From NCBI GenBank assembly GCA_027028145.1, contig JALVJV010000005.1:49238-113237 (forward strand): a stretch of 64,000 nucleotides of DNA, read 5' to 3'. A program made the position numbers and the translations under genes. The stretch's first letter is position 1. Each line of letters starts with the position of its first letter. This DNA comes from Archaeoglobaceae archaeon (GTDB taxonomy: Archaea > Halobacteriota > Archaeoglobi > Archaeoglobales > Archaeoglobaceae). The notes under the pieces were generated by a model, which was not told the DNA's origin, ran no database searches, and saw nothing but the letters and a program-made list of their open reading frames with translations. Below are positions 9,328 to 18,449 of the stretch, piece after piece.

Positions 9328-9394
9328 GTTTTCAGGTGTGATGAAGCTTGCTTGCATAACGTATTTAAGTTAATTTTTCAGTTCTTTAGTGAGT

Positions 9395-11278
9395 ATGGAG
9401 ATTAAGTTGCCATCCAGAGAGGAAGTTGACGAACTTGTCGGAGGCTTGAAGTTTAACACTACAGCCGAAATTGAGGTTCCCAAGAGGCTGATCGATCAGG
9501 TTATCGGACAGGATCACGCCGTTGAAGCTATAAAAAAGGCCGCAGTGCAGAAGAGACACGTAATGCTCATCGGCTCCCCGGGAACAGGTAAATCGATGCT
9601 CGCAAAAGCCATGGCTGAACTTCTGCCGAAGGAGGAGCTTGAAGACATCCTCGTATTCCCGAATCCGAAGGATCCGAATCAGCCGAAGATCAAGGTCGTT
9701 CCGGCCGGTAAGGGAAGGGAGATAGTCGAAGCTTACAAGCAGGAAGCCCTGAAGAAGGCTCAGGCGAGGAACTTCTTCCTGATGATGCTCGTTTTCATGA
9801 TAATCGGCTACACAATTCTGATTAGCCCTAAAGACTTTATCTGGGGCATCATTGCCGCGATACTGTTGTTCATGATGGCAAGATACATGATGCCAAGAGA
9901 GGAGAGAAACGTTCCCAAACTCTTGGTTGACAATGCTGATAGAGAAACCGCCCCTTTTGAAGATGCAACCGGAGCTCATGCCGGTGCTTTGTTTGGAGAC
10001 GTGCGTCACGATCCTTTCCAATCAGGAGGACTTGAAACTCCGGCACATGAGAGGGTTGAAGCCGGAGCGATTCATCGCGCTCATAAGGGAGTTCTATACA
10101 TAGATGAGATAAACACGCTAACGATCGAATCTCAGCAGAAGCTACTTACAGCGATGCAGGAGAAGAAGTTCCCGATTACCGGGCAGTCGGAGCGTTCGAG
10201 CGGTGCGATGGTTAGAACCGAACCTGTTCCTTGCGACTTCATACTCGTTGCGGCCGGAAACATGGACGCACTTATGGGGATGCATCCGGCTTTGAGGAGC
10301 AGGATCGAGGGTTACGGATACGAGATATACATGAACGATACCATGCCCGATACTCCTGAAAACAGGAGGAAACTCGTTAGATTCGTGGCTCAGGAGGTCG
10401 TTAAAGACGGCAGAATCCCGCACTTCGACCGTTACGCCGTCGCTGAGATTATAAGAGAAGCTAAAAGAAGAGCCGGAAGGAGAGGACATCTAACGCTCAG
10501 ACTGAGAGAGCTCGGAGGTCTTGTCAGAACCGCCGGAGACATCGCGAAGAGCGAAGGTTCCGATGTCGTCAGATTGGAGCACGTGCTTAAGGCTAAGAAG
10601 ATTGCCAAAACGATTGAGGAGCAGTATGCGGATGAATACATCGAAAGGAGAAGGGACTACAAGCTATTCAAGACGGAAGGTGCCGAGATTGGTAGGGTAA
10701 ACGGTTTAGCCGTAATAGGTCACTCCGCTGGGATAGTCCTGCCGATAATTGCGGAAATTACGCCGGCTTTAAGCAAGGAAGAGGGGAGGGTTATAGCAAC
10801 CGGAAGGTTGCAGGAAATTGCGAGGGAAGCCGTTATGAACGTTTCCGCAATTATCAAGAAGTTCACGGGCAGGGACATCTCAAACTACGACATACACATT
10901 CAGTTCGTCGGAACTTACGAAGGAGTAGAAGGTGATTCGGCAAGCATAAGCGTAGCAACTGCAGTCATATCGGCTTTAGAGAGTATTCCGGTCGATCAAA
11001 GCGTTGCGATGACAGGAAGTTTGAGCGTTAGAGGAGATGTTCTGCCGGTTGGCGGGGTTACGCAGAAGATCGAAGCCGCTATTCAAGCCGGTCTGAAGAA
11101 GGTCATAATTCCAAAGGACAACTTGGACGACGTCTTACTCGATGCCGAGCACAAGGGAAAAATCGAGATAATTCCCGTTTCGAGAATTGAAGAGGTCTTA
11201 GAGCACGCTTTGGTTGAATGCGATGAGAAGAGAAAGTTAATGGAGAAGTTCAAGCAAATTATCTACTCCAATAATTAA
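9395..11278 (+). CDS. lonB: Membrane-bound ATP-dependent protease LonB
   Basis: Archaeal Lon-type AAA+ protease that degrades unfolded and regulatory proteins at the inner face of the membrane. Order: AAA+ module with Walker A (GSPGTGKS near residue 60), two membrane helices inserted in the AAA domain (about 126-145 and 149-168), Walker B (VLYIDEIN), then the protease domain. The catalytic Ser lies in GDSAS (about residue 513) and the Lys in VTQKIEAA (about 556). About 627 residues is normal for LonB. Both a GTG at 9389 and the ATG at 9395 are possible; a TATA-like GTATTTAAG at 9361 puts transcription start near 9391, favouring a leaderless ATG. Confidence 0.96.
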   Translation: MEIKLPSREEVDELVGGLKFNTTAEIEVPKRLIDQVIGQDHAVEAIKKAAVQKRHVMLIGSPGTGKSMLAKAMAELLPKEELEDILVFPNPKDPNQPKIKVVPAGKGREIVEAYKQEALKKAQARNFFLMMLVFMIIGYTILISPKDFIWGIIAAILLFMMARYMMPREERNVPKLLVDNADRETAPFEDATGAHAGALFGDVRHDPFQSGGLETPAHERVEAGAIHRAHKGVLYIDEINTLTIESQQKLLTAMQEKKFPITGQSERSSGAMVRTEPVPCDFILVAAGNMDALMGMHPALRSRIEGYGYEIYMNDTMPDTPENRRKLVRFVAQEVVKDGRIPHFDRYAVAEIIREAKRRAGRRGHLTLRLRELGGLVRTAGDIAKSEGSDVVRLEHVLKAKKIAKTIEEQYADEYIERRRDYKLFKTEGAEIGRVNGLAVIGHSAGIVLPIIAEITPALSKEEGRVIATGRLQEIAREAVMNVSAIIKKFTGRDISNYDIHIQFVGTYEGVEGDSASISVATAVISALESIPVDQSVAMTGSLSVRGDVLPVGGVTQKIEAAIQAGLKKVIIPKDNLDDVLLDAEHKGKIEIIPVSRIEEVLEHALVECDEKRKLMEKFKQIIYSNN

Positions 11279-11313
11279 AACGCATCGCGACAAAAAAGTG
11301 AACCCCCGTCTGG

Positions 11314-11372
11314 GACCACTCCGTCATCGCTCGCATTATCTGTTTCATAGCTACGGAGTGGGTGAGCTGGTC
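11314..11372. repeat. Inverted-repeat element between lonB and the CDF gene
   Basis: CCACTCCGT (11316-11324) is the exact reverse complement of ACGGAGTGG (11353-11361), with a 28-base spacer; an alternative outer stem is GACCA (11314-11318) with TGGTC (11368-11372). Either strand could fold into a hairpin. I cannot say whether it is a terminator, an RNA gene or a regulatory leader. Confidence 0.5.
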
Positions 11373-11423
11373 GTCTTTAATTATTCGAAGATACTAATAA
11401 ATTTTGCTGTCATCAACGAAAGA

Positions 11424-12311
11424 ATGAAGTTGAAGCTAACGATAGCAACATACTCCGCGATAGTTCTGGTTAAGTTCGTATGCTACGCGATTACCGGATA
11501 CCTCGCGATGCTTGCGGAAGCCCTACACAACGTCGTCGATTTGCTCATATTTTCGGCTTTACTATACTCTGAGAAGATCTCCGCAAAGCCCGCCGATCAC
11601 CTCCATCCCTTAGGACACGGACTCGCAAAAAATCTGAGCGGAGTTGTAGTTGCCGTGGTATTTATAACGGTCGTAGCCTTCGAACTCTTTTTGGAGGGGA
11701 TCGAAAGGATCCTGCATCCTTCAGCCGGCAGATACCCGGAGTTCGCCGTAATCGTCCTCGTTGCAACGATATTGGCACCCGCCTTATTGACCTTGATCTA
11801 CCGTGGTGAAAGGAGCTCTACGGAAGAGTCGGCTTTTGCGGAGTTGTTAAACGACATAGCATCATCACTCGGAGCTATTTTCGGAATATACTTCAGTTCA
11901 ATCGGATATCCGATTGCCGACGGTTTGGCATCCATCTTCATAGCCGTGCTGATAAGCCTAAACGGCTACAGACTTTTCAAAACTAACGCAAGCTATTTGC
12001 TCGGAAGGAGCCCGGACGAAAGCTTTTACGAGAGGGTTAGGGCTATAGTAGAGTCGTTTCCGGAGGTTGAAGACGTTCACGACATCATAGCCATATACAT
12101 GGGCGAGAACAGAATCCACTTGGATATGCACGTAACGGTCGATGGCTCGATGAGCGTTAGGGAGGCCGATGAATTAACGGCGAGAATTGCTAAGAAGATT
12201 TTGCAAGAAATACCGGAAGTCGCATACGTTCTGATTCACGTTTGTGCTGAAAGAGGCAAAGAATTCAAAACGACATACGATTCCGTTATGAGAAGGGTCT
12301 TCAAGATGTAG
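11424..12311 (+). CDS. Cation diffusion facilitator (CDF) transporter
   Basis: Inner-membrane divalent metal/proton antiporter of the CDF (ZnT/FieF) family. About 295 residues from the ATG at 11424. Six membrane helices are followed by a cytoplasmic C-terminal metal-sensing domain (VEDVHDIIAIYMGENRIHLDMHV). The helix-2 metal site appears as HNVVD, and helix 5 carries LLND. The frame is open back to 11298, but those extra residues are not transmembrane-like and cover an inverted repeat. A TATA-like ATACTAATAA (11391-11400) sits about 28 bases before 11424, supporting the shorter, leaderless form. The metal (Zn, Fe or Mn) is not readable from sequence. Confidence 0.88.
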   Translation: MKLKLTIATYSAIVLVKFVCYAITGYLAMLAEALHNVVDLLIFSALLYSEKISAKPADHLHPLGHGLAKNLSGVVVAVVFITVVAFELFLEGIERILHPSAGRYPEFAVIVLVATILAPALLTLIYRGERSSTEESAFAELLNDIASSLGAIFGIYFSSIGYPIADGLASIFIAVLISLNGYRLFKTNASYLLGRSPDESFYERVRAIVESFPEVEDVHDIIAIYMGENRIHLDMHVTVDGSMSVREADELTARIAKKILQEIPEVAYVLIHVCAERGKEFKTTYDSVMRRVFKM

Positions 12312-12367
12312 CCCGTCTGGAGCCCACGGGACATCATGCTTCTCAGTCCCGCCGGGTTCTAACGGGC
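12307..12367 (-). ncRNA. H/ACA box guide sRNA (pseudouridylation guide)
   Basis: The minus strand folds as a single archaeal H/ACA unit. The lower stem is GCCCGT (12367-12362) with ACGGGC (12316-12311). A ten-base guide arm lies on each side (12361-12352 and 12326-12317). The upper stem is CGGGA/TCCCG (12351-12347/12331-12327), capped by a kink-turn loop with CTGA (12346-12343) and ATGATG (12337-12332). An ACA box (12309-12307) follows one base after the lower stem. ACA to upper stem is 17 bases, 16 if a closing G-U forms, near the usual 14-16. A TATA-like AAGATATCTT (12389-12398) would start transcription near 12368. Its 3' end overlaps the CDF stop codon in antisense. Target not assigned. 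Confidence 0.8.
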
Positions 12368-12387
12368 ATACATCGTTTGCTGAATGG

Positions 12388-12399
12388 AAAGATATCTTT
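12388..12399 (-). promoter_or_regulatory. Predicted promoter of the H/ACA sRNA
   Basis: A TATA-like AAAGATATCTTT on the minus strand is centred about 26 bases upstream of the predicted RNA 5' end at 12367-12368. Confidence 0.45.
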
Positions 12400-12410
12400 T
12401 TCGCATCAAC

Positions 12411-12420
12411 ATTTTTATAC
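12411..12420 (+). promoter_or_regulatory. Predicted rfcS promoter
   Basis: ATTTTTATAC centred about 27 bases before the ATG at 12443 predicts a leaderless rfcS message and heads the long downstream operon. Confidence 0.55.
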
Positions 12421-12442
12421 TTTGCCAACCATTTTTACATCA

Positions 12443-14698
12443 ATGGAAGCCGAGATCTGGGTCGAAAAATACAGACCGAAAACGCTCGACGAGGTCGTAG
12501 GGCAGGATGAGGTTATTAAGAGGCTCAAGAGTTACGTTCAAAAGAAGAACATTCCCCATCTGCTTTTTGCCGGTCCTCCGGGAACTGGAAAAACCGCTAC
12601 CGCCATCGCCTTGGCAAGGGATTTATTCGGTGAGAATTGGCGAGATAACTTTATAGAGATGAACGCTTCAGTAACCCCAGACACACCCATCCTCGTAAGA
12701 ATCAACGGAGTGATCAAGAGAACTACGTTTGAAGAGATCGATAGAATGTTTTTCAAAGACGAAAAAGAAGAATATGTGGTTCCGATCAATTTGGAAACTC
12801 TAAGCTTCCGCGAAGATGTCGGATTTTATCCCGTTTCGTTCATAGCAAGACATAAAGCCGATAGGATTCTGAGGATAAGGTTCGAAGGCGGAGAGGTAAA
12901 AACAACGCCAGATCACTCAGTCATGGTTCTGAATGAAAAGGGAGAGATAGTCTCTAAGAGAGCCGACGAACTCAAAAAGGGCGACTTTCTGCTGTCGTTT
13001 AAGAAATGCTTAGAGGGCTCAGAGCTATCGATAAATCTGCTGGAATATCTGCAGGGCTACAACAACCCGAAGCTAAGAACCGTGCTGACTGAGTTCCCGA
13101 TCAACGAGCAGACATCTTGGATAATGGGACTATTTTTGGCTGAAGGCTGTCTGAGTTTTAGAAACGAAACTTCTGGACAAGTAATATTTACAGTATCGGC
13201 AAAAGAGCAGGAACTAATTGAACGAGTAAAGAGCTTCGGTTGCGCTTTTGGCATTTCGACATACACCCAGCCGGCATATTCCGGCTTTGATAGAAGTAGA
13301 GCATCAGCCGTTCACGTTAAACTTCTGAATACTCAGCTCGCAAGGTTCTTCAGAGATGTCTTCAGCGGGCATGTAGCAAGATCAAAGAGAGTTCCAGAGA
13401 TAATATTTAACAGCACATTGCGAAACAGACTGTCGTTCCTAATGGGCTACATGGGTGATGGATGCGGAACTTGGGGTAGATACGTAAGATATACCTCCGT
13501 ATCTAAGGACATACTGATAGACATCGCTTGGCTCGGTAGGATTTCTGGTTTAGAGTCATCGGTGTTCGATAGAGAAGTAAGACTCGTTTGGGATGCGTTC
13601 TCATACGTAAGATCAGAGTTACTACCGGTTGAGCCGTTTAAGAGGTTCTTCAAGCAGATAGACGGAAAGATAGACATCAATTGGAAGTATCTACTTAGAC
13701 ATCAACTCTACAGCGGAAAGAGAAGAGTTAAGAAGTCTACACTGCTGAAGATTCTGAAAGCTATTAGAACTGAAGAGCTGGATGAGGAAGAAAGAAAGAC
13801 GTATTTGAGACTCAAAGCTTTAGCTGAATCTAGCTTGTATGCTGTGGAGATCAAGGAGATCGAAAAGATAAGCTACGATGGATGGGTTTACGACTTCAGC
13901 GTTCCTAATTCAGAGGTGTTCTTCGGCGGAACGACACCCGTTTTATTGCACAACTCGGATGAGAGGGGTATAGATGTCGTTAGACACAAAATAAAAGAAT
14001 TTGCAAGGACTGCTCCTATTGGTGGTGCACCATTCAAGATCATATTTTTGGATGAAGCCGACGCTTTAACAGCTGATGCTCAAGCGGCGTTAAGGAGAAC
14101 CATGGAGATGTACTCGAAAACATGTAGATTTATACTGAGTTGCAACTACGTCAGCAGAATTATAGAGCCGATACAGTCGAGATGTGCGGTATTTAAGTTC
14201 AAACCGGTTCCGCCGGAGGCTATGAAGAAGAGACTGCTTGAGATAGCAGAGAAGGAGGGCTTAAAAATTACAGAAGATGGGCTCGAAGCACTGATTTATA
14301 TAGCAAATGGAGACTTCAGAAAGGCTATAAACGCTCTGCAAGGTGCCGCGGCCTTCGGAGAAGTTATCGACGCCGAAGCCATATATCAAATAACCGCTAC
14401 TGCTCGTCCAGAAGAGATCAAGAAACTGCTTGAAACTGCTTTGGAAGGCAGATTCATGGATGCTCGACAGATGCTCGACAGGATGATGGTGGAATACGGA
14501 ATGAGCGGGGAAGATGTAGTTTCACAGCTTTTCAGGGAGATAATAGCTTCGAAGATAGACGAAAAAACGAAGGTCATGCTAATAGATAGGCTCGGCGAGA
14601 TAGATTTCAGGCTTACCGAAGGAGCGCACGACAGAATCCAGTTGGATGCTTACTTAGCATATCTCGCAACGATCGGTAAACGGAAGAAAGAAACGTAG
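12443..14698 (+). CDS. rfcS: Replication factor C small subunit, interrupted by an intein
   Basis: Clamp-loader ATPase that loads PCNA onto primed DNA. The precursor has 751 residues; removing the 429-residue intein leaves 322, the normal RfcS length. N-extein: WVEKYRPKTLDEVVGQ and Walker A (GPPGTGKT). The intein splits the conserved EMNASDERGID block. C-extein: Walker B with DEAD (IIFLDEADALT), the SRC arginine-finger motif (IQSRC) and the C-terminal collar helices. The start is set at ATG 12443, since an in-frame ATG at 12377 adds unrelated residues and a TATA box precedes 12443. Only two bases separate the stop from the next gene, starting a long co-directional gene run. Confidence 0.96.
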   Translation: MEAEIWVEKYRPKTLDEVVGQDEVIKRLKSYVQKKNIPHLLFAGPPGTGKTATAIALARDLFGENWRDNFIEMNASVTPDTPILVRINGVIKRTTFEEIDRMFFKDEKEEYVVPINLETLSFREDVGFYPVSFIARHKADRILRIRFEGGEVKTTPDHSVMVLNEKGEIVSKRADELKKGDFLLSFKKCLEGSELSINLLEYLQGYNNPKLRTVLTEFPINEQTSWIMGLFLAEGCLSFRNETSGQVIFTVSAKEQELIERVKSFGCAFGISTYTQPAYSGFDRSRASAVHVKLLNTQLARFFRDVFSGHVARSKRVPEIIFNSTLRNRLSFLMGYMGDGCGTWGRYVRYTSVSKDILIDIAWLGRISGLESSVFDREVRLVWDAFSYVRSELLPVEPFKRFFKQIDGKIDINWKYLLRHQLYSGKRRVKKSTLLKILKAIRTEELDEEERKTYLRLKALAESSLYAVEIKEIEKISYDGWVYDFSVPNSEVFFGGTTPVLLHNSDERGIDVVRHKIKEFARTAPIGGAPFKIIFLDEADALTADAQAALRRTMEMYSKTCRFILSCNYVSRIIEPIQSRCAVFKFKPVPPEAMKKRLLEIAEKEGLKITEDGLEALIYIANGDFRKAINALQGAAAFGEVIDAEAIYQITATARPEEIKKLLETALEGRFMDARQMLDRMMVEYGMSGEDVVSQLFREIIASKIDEKTKVMLIDRLGEIDFRLTEGAHDRIQLDAYLAYLATIGKRKKET
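12668..13954 (+). mobile_element. Intein with LAGLIDADG homing endonuclease in RfcS
   Basis: In-frame protein-splicing element of 429 residues. It begins with Ser (SVTPDTPILVRI) directly after EMNA and ends in VLLHN, with Ser as the first residue of the C-extein; rejoining gives EMNA-SDERGID. Visible splicing blocks: block A at the start, block B (TTPDHSVMVL, with the T-x-x-H pattern), block F (YDGWVYDFSVPNSEVFFGG) and block G (TPVLLHN). Two LAGLIDADG-type motifs (WIMGLFLAEGCL and LSFLMGYMGDGCG) mark a DOD homing endonuclease with acidic residues present, so it may still be active. N-terminal Ser rather than Cys is a less common splicing nucleophile. Confidence 0.95.
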
Positions 14699-14700
14699 AG

Positions 14701-15126
14701 ATGTTCGCGGAAAAGAAGAAGACGAGGATAGCGGGATTGCATGCGGACAACTCAAAGCCGGTTGCTGGAGAAGAGATCACAATCGCCGGCTACCTGCAAT
14801 TTTACGATAATAAGGCTAAAAGGTGGGAACCGCTGAGAGCATGGGTTAAGCTCTACGTAGACGGGATAGAAGTTGACAGAACCGCAACGAAACCGAACGG
14901 CGGCTTTGAATTCCGCTACTCATCGAACATCACGGGCAGAAAGAAAGTGGAGGTTAGGTTTGCCGGCGACGATAGGTTTAAGCCTTGCAGAAAGGAGATT
15001 TCCATCGAAGTTGTAACGCAGGAGGAAAGGAGGAGGACGGAAAGGTTTGCAAAGCTCGCTCTTATAATATTTTTCACTCTGATCGTCGTCGTGTTCGTTT
15101 TGTCGATAGTCCTATCGAAGTGGTAG
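14701..15126 (+). CDS. Small C-terminally anchored protein with Ig-like domain
   Basis: Unrecognised protein of 141 residues. Residues about 8-105 form a beta-rich domain (KPVAGEEITIAGYL, then PNGGFEFRY and VEVRFAGDDRF) like bacterial Ig/transthyretin-like modules that usually act outside the cell. A charged linker (QEERRRTERF) and one C-terminal membrane helix (about 117-138) follow; there is no signal peptide. It lies two bases after rfcS and one base before the Pop5 gene, so it is surely part of the operon, but nothing in it points to replication, RNA or protein turnover. Function unknown. Confidence 0.75.
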   Translation: MFAEKKKTRIAGLHADNSKPVAGEEITIAGYLQFYDNKAKRWEPLRAWVKLYVDGIEVDRTATKPNGGFEFRYSSNITGRKKVEVRFAGDDRFKPCRKEISIEVVTQEERRRTERFAKLALIIFFTLIVVVFVLSIVLSKW

Positions 15127-15127
15127 T

Positions 15128-15493
15128 ATGAAGGGTTTACCTCCAGCTTTAAAGAGGAAGAAGAGATACATAGCTTTCGAGCTTGTTAGCGAAAGAGATG
15201 TCGATGAAAAGGAATTTATATCTTCGCTTTGGAAAACTATGCTGTCTCTGTTCGGTGAAATCGGTTCAGCTCATTGCGGAATCTGGCTTGAGTATTTCGA
15301 CGGCAGAAGGGGAATTCTGAGATGTCACAGAGAAGCTCTGAATAAGGTTAAAGTAGCGTTAACGCTAATAAGCAGAGTTGGAGATGTCGATATAATTCCC
15401 AAGATATTGGGGGTTAGCGGAACAATTAAAAAGTGTAAAAAGAAGTATCTGGAGGTGTTAAAAGATGCATCTACCTCAGATGGGATACGATAG
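15128..15493 (+). CDS. rnp2: RNase P protein component 2 (Pop5)
   Basis: Protein subunit of archaeal RNase P, the ribonucleoprotein that matures tRNA 5' ends; it works with Rpp30. 121 residues with the family pattern ([15 protein letters not shown] at the start, [19 protein letters not shown] in the middle, and a basic C-terminus). Its last 29 bases overlap the start of psmA. In archaea this gene commonly precedes the alpha proteasome gene in the exosome-proteasome cluster, as seen here. Confidence 0.92.
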   Translation: MKGLPPALKRKKRYIAFELVSERDVDEKEFISSLWKTMLSLFGEIGSAHCGIWLEYFDGRRGILRCHREALNKVKVALTLISRVGDVDIIPKILGVSGTIKKCKKKYLEVLKDASTSDGIR

Positions 15494-16211
15494 AGCGATA
15501 ACGGTATTCAGCCCCGACGGAAGGCTGTTCCAAGTTGAATACGCAAGAGAGGCTGTAAAGAGGGGAGCAACGGCGATAGGAGTCAAGACGAAAGAGGGTG
15601 TCGTGCTCGTAGCGGACAGAAGGGTTGCGAGCAGATTGCTCGAACCTGATACGATAGAAAAGATATACAAGATCGACGATCACATATGTGCGGCTACGTC
15701 GGGCTTGGTGGCAGATGCGAGGGTTTTGGTTGACAGGGCGAGGCTTGAGGCGCAGATAAACAGGCTTACATACGACGAACCGATAAGCGTTAAGGAGTTG
15801 GCGAAGAGGATATGCGACTTCAAGCAACAGTTCACCCAGTTCGGCGGTGTAAGACCCTTCGGAGTTTCCCTGCTCATCGCGGGAGTAGATGAAAAACCTC
15901 GCTTATACGAAACGGATCCGAGCGGAGCACTTTTGGAATACAAAGCAACGGCAATAGGAGCTGGGAGAAACGTTGTGATGGAATACTTCGAAAAGGAGTA
16001 TGACGAAAACATGAGCTTGGATGAGGCTATAATCAAAGCGATGGTCGCTATGGGCAAGGCGATTGAGAGCGAGCTCACGCCCGAAGGTGTAGAAGTCGGC
16101 TTGATCAGAGTTAAAGATAAGTTGTTCAAATCTCTCAGTATGGAGGAGATAAAGCCCTATGTAGATAAGGCTAACGAGATCATTAGAGAAGAGCTAAAGA
16201 AGCAGTCGTAA
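15465..16211 (+). CDS. psmA: Proteasome subunit alpha
   Basis: Forms the outer, gate-forming rings of the 20S proteasome; 248 residues. The N-terminal [22 protein letters not shown] signature is nearly identical to the Archaeoglobus fulgidus protein as I remember it, and has the YDR gate motif. It lacks the catalytic Thr, as expected for alpha. The ATG at 15465 has GGAGGTG 7-13 bases upstream, which decides the start even though it lies inside rnp2. The beta subunit is not in this window, while its activator PAN is encoded at 49547-50809. Confidence 0.98.
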   Translation: MHLPQMGYDRAITVFSPDGRLFQVEYAREAVKRGATAIGVKTKEGVVLVADRRVASRLLEPDTIEKIYKIDDHICAATSGLVADARVLVDRARLEAQINRLTYDEPISVKELAKRICDFKQQFTQFGGVRPFGVSLLIAGVDEKPRLYETDPSGALLEYKATAIGAGRNVVMEYFEKEYDENMSLDEAIIKAMVAMGKAIESELTPEGVEVGLIRVKDKLFKSLSMEEIKPYVDKANEIIREELKKQS

Positions 16212-16223
16212 GGAGGGATCGCA

Positions 16224-16931
16224 ATGGTTTCATTAGAGAAGGCAGTGATTGCAAGGTTGAGAAAAGCCGGAGAGACGTTCGAAGTTCTCGTCGATCCCTA
16301 TCTTGCGAGGGATTTGAAGGAGGGTAAGGAGGTAGACTTCGAGCAGTTGCTCGCGGTGGAGGAAGTTTTTAAAGATGCGAGGAAGGGCGACAGAGTTTCG
16401 AAGGAGGAACTGCAGAAGGTCTTCGGAACAACGGACATCCAAAAGATCGTCAGAATAATCATCGAAGAAGGTGAAGTCCAGATCACTGCGGAGCAAAGAA
16501 AGGAGATGCTCGAACAGAAGAGGAGGCAGATCATAGAGTTCATAAGGAGAAATGCGGTCGATCCGAGAACCGGAGCTCCACATCCTCCGGCGAGAATAGA
16601 GAGAGCCCTTGAGGAGGCTAAGGTCCACATCGATATATTCAAATCCGTTGAAGCTCAGATAAAGGATGTAGTCAAAGCTTTGAAGCCGATTCTACCGCTA
16701 AGGTTTGAAGAGATTGAGATTGCCATAAAGATACCTCCAGAATATACCGGAAAAGCGATTTCCGCACTTTATTCTTTCGGAAACATAACGAAGGAGGAGT
16801 GGCAGAGAGACGGAAGCTGGATATGTGTCATGAGAATTCCGGCTGGGATGCACGGTGACCTGATGGATCTCTTGGGTAAGGTCGCAAAAGGTGAGGCTTT
16901 AACCAAAATCCTGAGGAGGATACAGCTATGA
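16224..16931 (+). CDS. sdo1: Ribosome maturation protein SBDS (Sdo1)
   Basis: Archaeal SBDS, which with EF-2-like GTPases frees the large ribosomal subunit from its anti-association factor. 235 residues in three domains: the FYSH domain (about 1-90), a helical domain (about 95-165, with [18 protein letters not shown]) and a ferredoxin-like domain ([18 protein letters not shown] onward). A strong AGGAGGGATCG precedes the ATG. The stop overlaps rrp4 by four bases. Its place between psmA and rrp4 matches the conserved archaeal exosome-proteasome superoperon. Confidence 0.97.
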   Translation: MVSLEKAVIARLRKAGETFEVLVDPYLARDLKEGKEVDFEQLLAVEEVFKDARKGDRVSKEELQKVFGTTDIQKIVRIIIEEGEVQITAEQRKEMLEQKRRQIIEFIRRNAVDPRTGAPHPPARIERALEEAKVHIDIFKSVEAQIKDVVKALKPILPLRFEEIEIAIKIPPEYTGKAISALYSFGNITKEEWQRDGSWICVMRIPAGMHGDLMDLLGKVAKGEALTKILRRIQL

Positions 16932-17710
16932 TAAGCAGAAAGATCGTTTTGCCGGGAGATTTGGTTTCGACCAATCCGAAAACTGCCGGCCCAGGCACCT
17001 ACGTCGAAGGAGGGAAGGTTTACGCGAGGGTATTGGGATTGCTCGATAAGACCGACTTGGGAGTCAGGATAATCCCACTCAAAGGCAGATACATTCCATC
17101 CGTCGGAGATACCGTTATCGGCATAGTCAAGGAGGTTACCGCAAACGGTTGGATAGTTGACATAAACTCTCCATACATAGCCTTTCTACCGATTCCAGAG
17201 AACCCCGCAATGAAACCGAACAGGAAGCCGAACGACATTTTGGATATAGGAGATGCGATAATAGCCAAAGTCATGAACATAGATCCGAAGATGAAGGTGA
17301 CGCTAACGATGAAAGACAAGCTCTGCAGACCTATTAGGGTAGGCAGAATCGTTGCGATAAATCCGACGAGGGTTCCGAGAGTTATTGGCAAAAAGGGAAG
17401 CATGATAAAGCTACTGAAATCCGAACTCGACATTCAGATAATCGTCGGGCAGAACGGACTGATATGGCTTAACGGAGACAGGAGGAAGGTTTCGATAGCT
17501 GAGGAGGCGATATACATCATCGAACAGGAGGCCCATACGGAGGGGCTGACGGACAGAATTACGGAGTTCATAAAAAAGAGGAAAGTCGAATTGGGTTTAG
17601 CCGAGCCGGAAGAAGTCGAGAAGACGGAAACGGAACAAGCGGAAGCTCCTGAAGTAGGTGAAGAGGAGAAAACCGATTCGGAGTCCAAGGCTGAAGATGT
17701 CAGAAGGTGA
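16928..17710 (+). CDS. rrp4: Exosome RNA-binding cap subunit Rrp4
   Basis: Cap subunit of the archaeal exosome, feeding RNA into the Rrp41-Rrp42 ring. 260 residues: an N-terminal domain, an S1 domain (about 60-135) and a KH domain with its G-x-x-G loop in [12 protein letters not shown]. It ends in a low-complexity acidic tail of about 45 residues ([20 protein letters not shown]). A GAGGAGG site precedes the ATG. The 3' end overlaps the likely start of rrp41. Confidence 0.97.
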   Translation: MISRKIVLPGDLVSTNPKTAGPGTYVEGGKVYARVLGLLDKTDLGVRIIPLKGRYIPSVGDTVIGIVKEVTANGWIVDINSPYIAFLPIPENPAMKPNRKPNDILDIGDAIIAKVMNIDPKMKVTLTMKDKLCRPIRVGRIVAINPTRVPRVIGKKGSMIKLLKSELDIQIIVGQNGLIWLNGDRRKVSIAEEAIYIIEQEAHTEGLTDRITEFIKKRKVELGLAEPEEVEKTETEQAEAPEVGEEEKTDSESKAEDVRR

Positions 17711-18449
17711 TTTTATGGAAGAGATCAAGTTAATTGTTGACGGAAAGAGGTTGGACGGAAGAGATTTTGAAGAGCTCAGACCTATAAAGATCGAAGCCGG
17801 AGTCCTCAAGAGGGCTGATGGATCCTGTTACTTAGAGATGGGAAAAAACAAAGTCGTTGCCGCCGTATATGGTCCGAGGGAAGTTCATCCCAAACACTTG
17901 GAAGATCCAAGCATGGCCATAGTGAGATACAGATACAACATGGCTCCGTTCAGCGTCGAAGATAGAAAGAGACCCGGTCCAGACAGAAGGAGCATCGAGA
18001 TCTCCAAAGTTAGCAGAGAAGCTCTCGAACCCGTGATAATGAAGGAACTGTTTCCCCGCTCCGCAATCGACATATTTGTGGAAGTTCTGCAAGCTGATGC
18101 CGGTTCAAGAACCGCCTGCTTAAACGCGGCAAGCGTTGCGCTTGTCGATGCTGGAATTCCGATGAAGGGGATGGTCACATCGGTTGCCGTTGCGAAAGTT
18201 GACGGAGTTCTGGTTTTGGATCCTATGAAGGAGGAGGACAACTACGGAGAAGCCGATATACCGTTCGCGTTTCTGATTAGAAATGGTAAGATCGAGTCGA
18301 TTACGCTCTTGCAGATGGACGGAAGAGTGACTGCCGAAGAACTAAGGCGAGCGTTGGAACTCGCGAAGAAGGGAGCTATGCAGATTTACCAGCTTCAAAG
18401 AGAAGCAATAATGAGAAAATACATCAAGGAGGAAGAGGTGGTCGAATAA
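17697..18449 (+). CDS. rrp41: Exosome catalytic subunit Rrp41
   Basis: RNase PH-type 3'-5' exoribonuclease, the active subunit of the hexameric ring that phosphorolytically degrades and tails RNA. Typical motifs: [12 protein letters not shown], the [20 protein letters not shown] phosphate/RNA-binding block, and [14 protein letters not shown] carrying the catalytic acid region. Two starts are plausible: ATG 17697 (MSEGDF, similar to the A. fulgidus start as I recall) and ATG 17715, which has AAGGTGA just upstream. The frame open from 17658 lies inside rrp4 and is not used. Confidence 0.96.
   Translation: MSEGDFMEEIKLIVDGKRLDGRDFEELRPIKIEAGVLKRADGSCYLEMGKNKVVAAVYGPREVHPKHLEDPSMAIVRYRYNMAPFSVEDRKRPGPDRRSIEISKVSREALEPVIMKELFPRSAIDIFVEVLQADAGSRTACLNAASVALVDAGIPMKGMVTSVAVAKVDGVLVLDPMKEEDNYGEADIPFAFLIRNGKIESITLLQMDGRVTAEELRRALELAKKGAMQIYQLQREAIMRKYIKEEEVVE

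Noticed and set aside
9338..9344. Box C-like GTGATGA between trmI and lonB
   Set aside because: No CTGA follows within 60 bases.
11298..11423. N-terminal extension of the CDF transporter
   Set aside because: The extra 42 residues are not transmembrane-like, cover an inverted repeat, and a TATA box lies just before ATG 11424.
12377..12442. Longer rfcS start
   Set aside because: Family alignment begins at MEAEIWVEKYRPK and the TATA box at 12411-12420 lies inside the extension.
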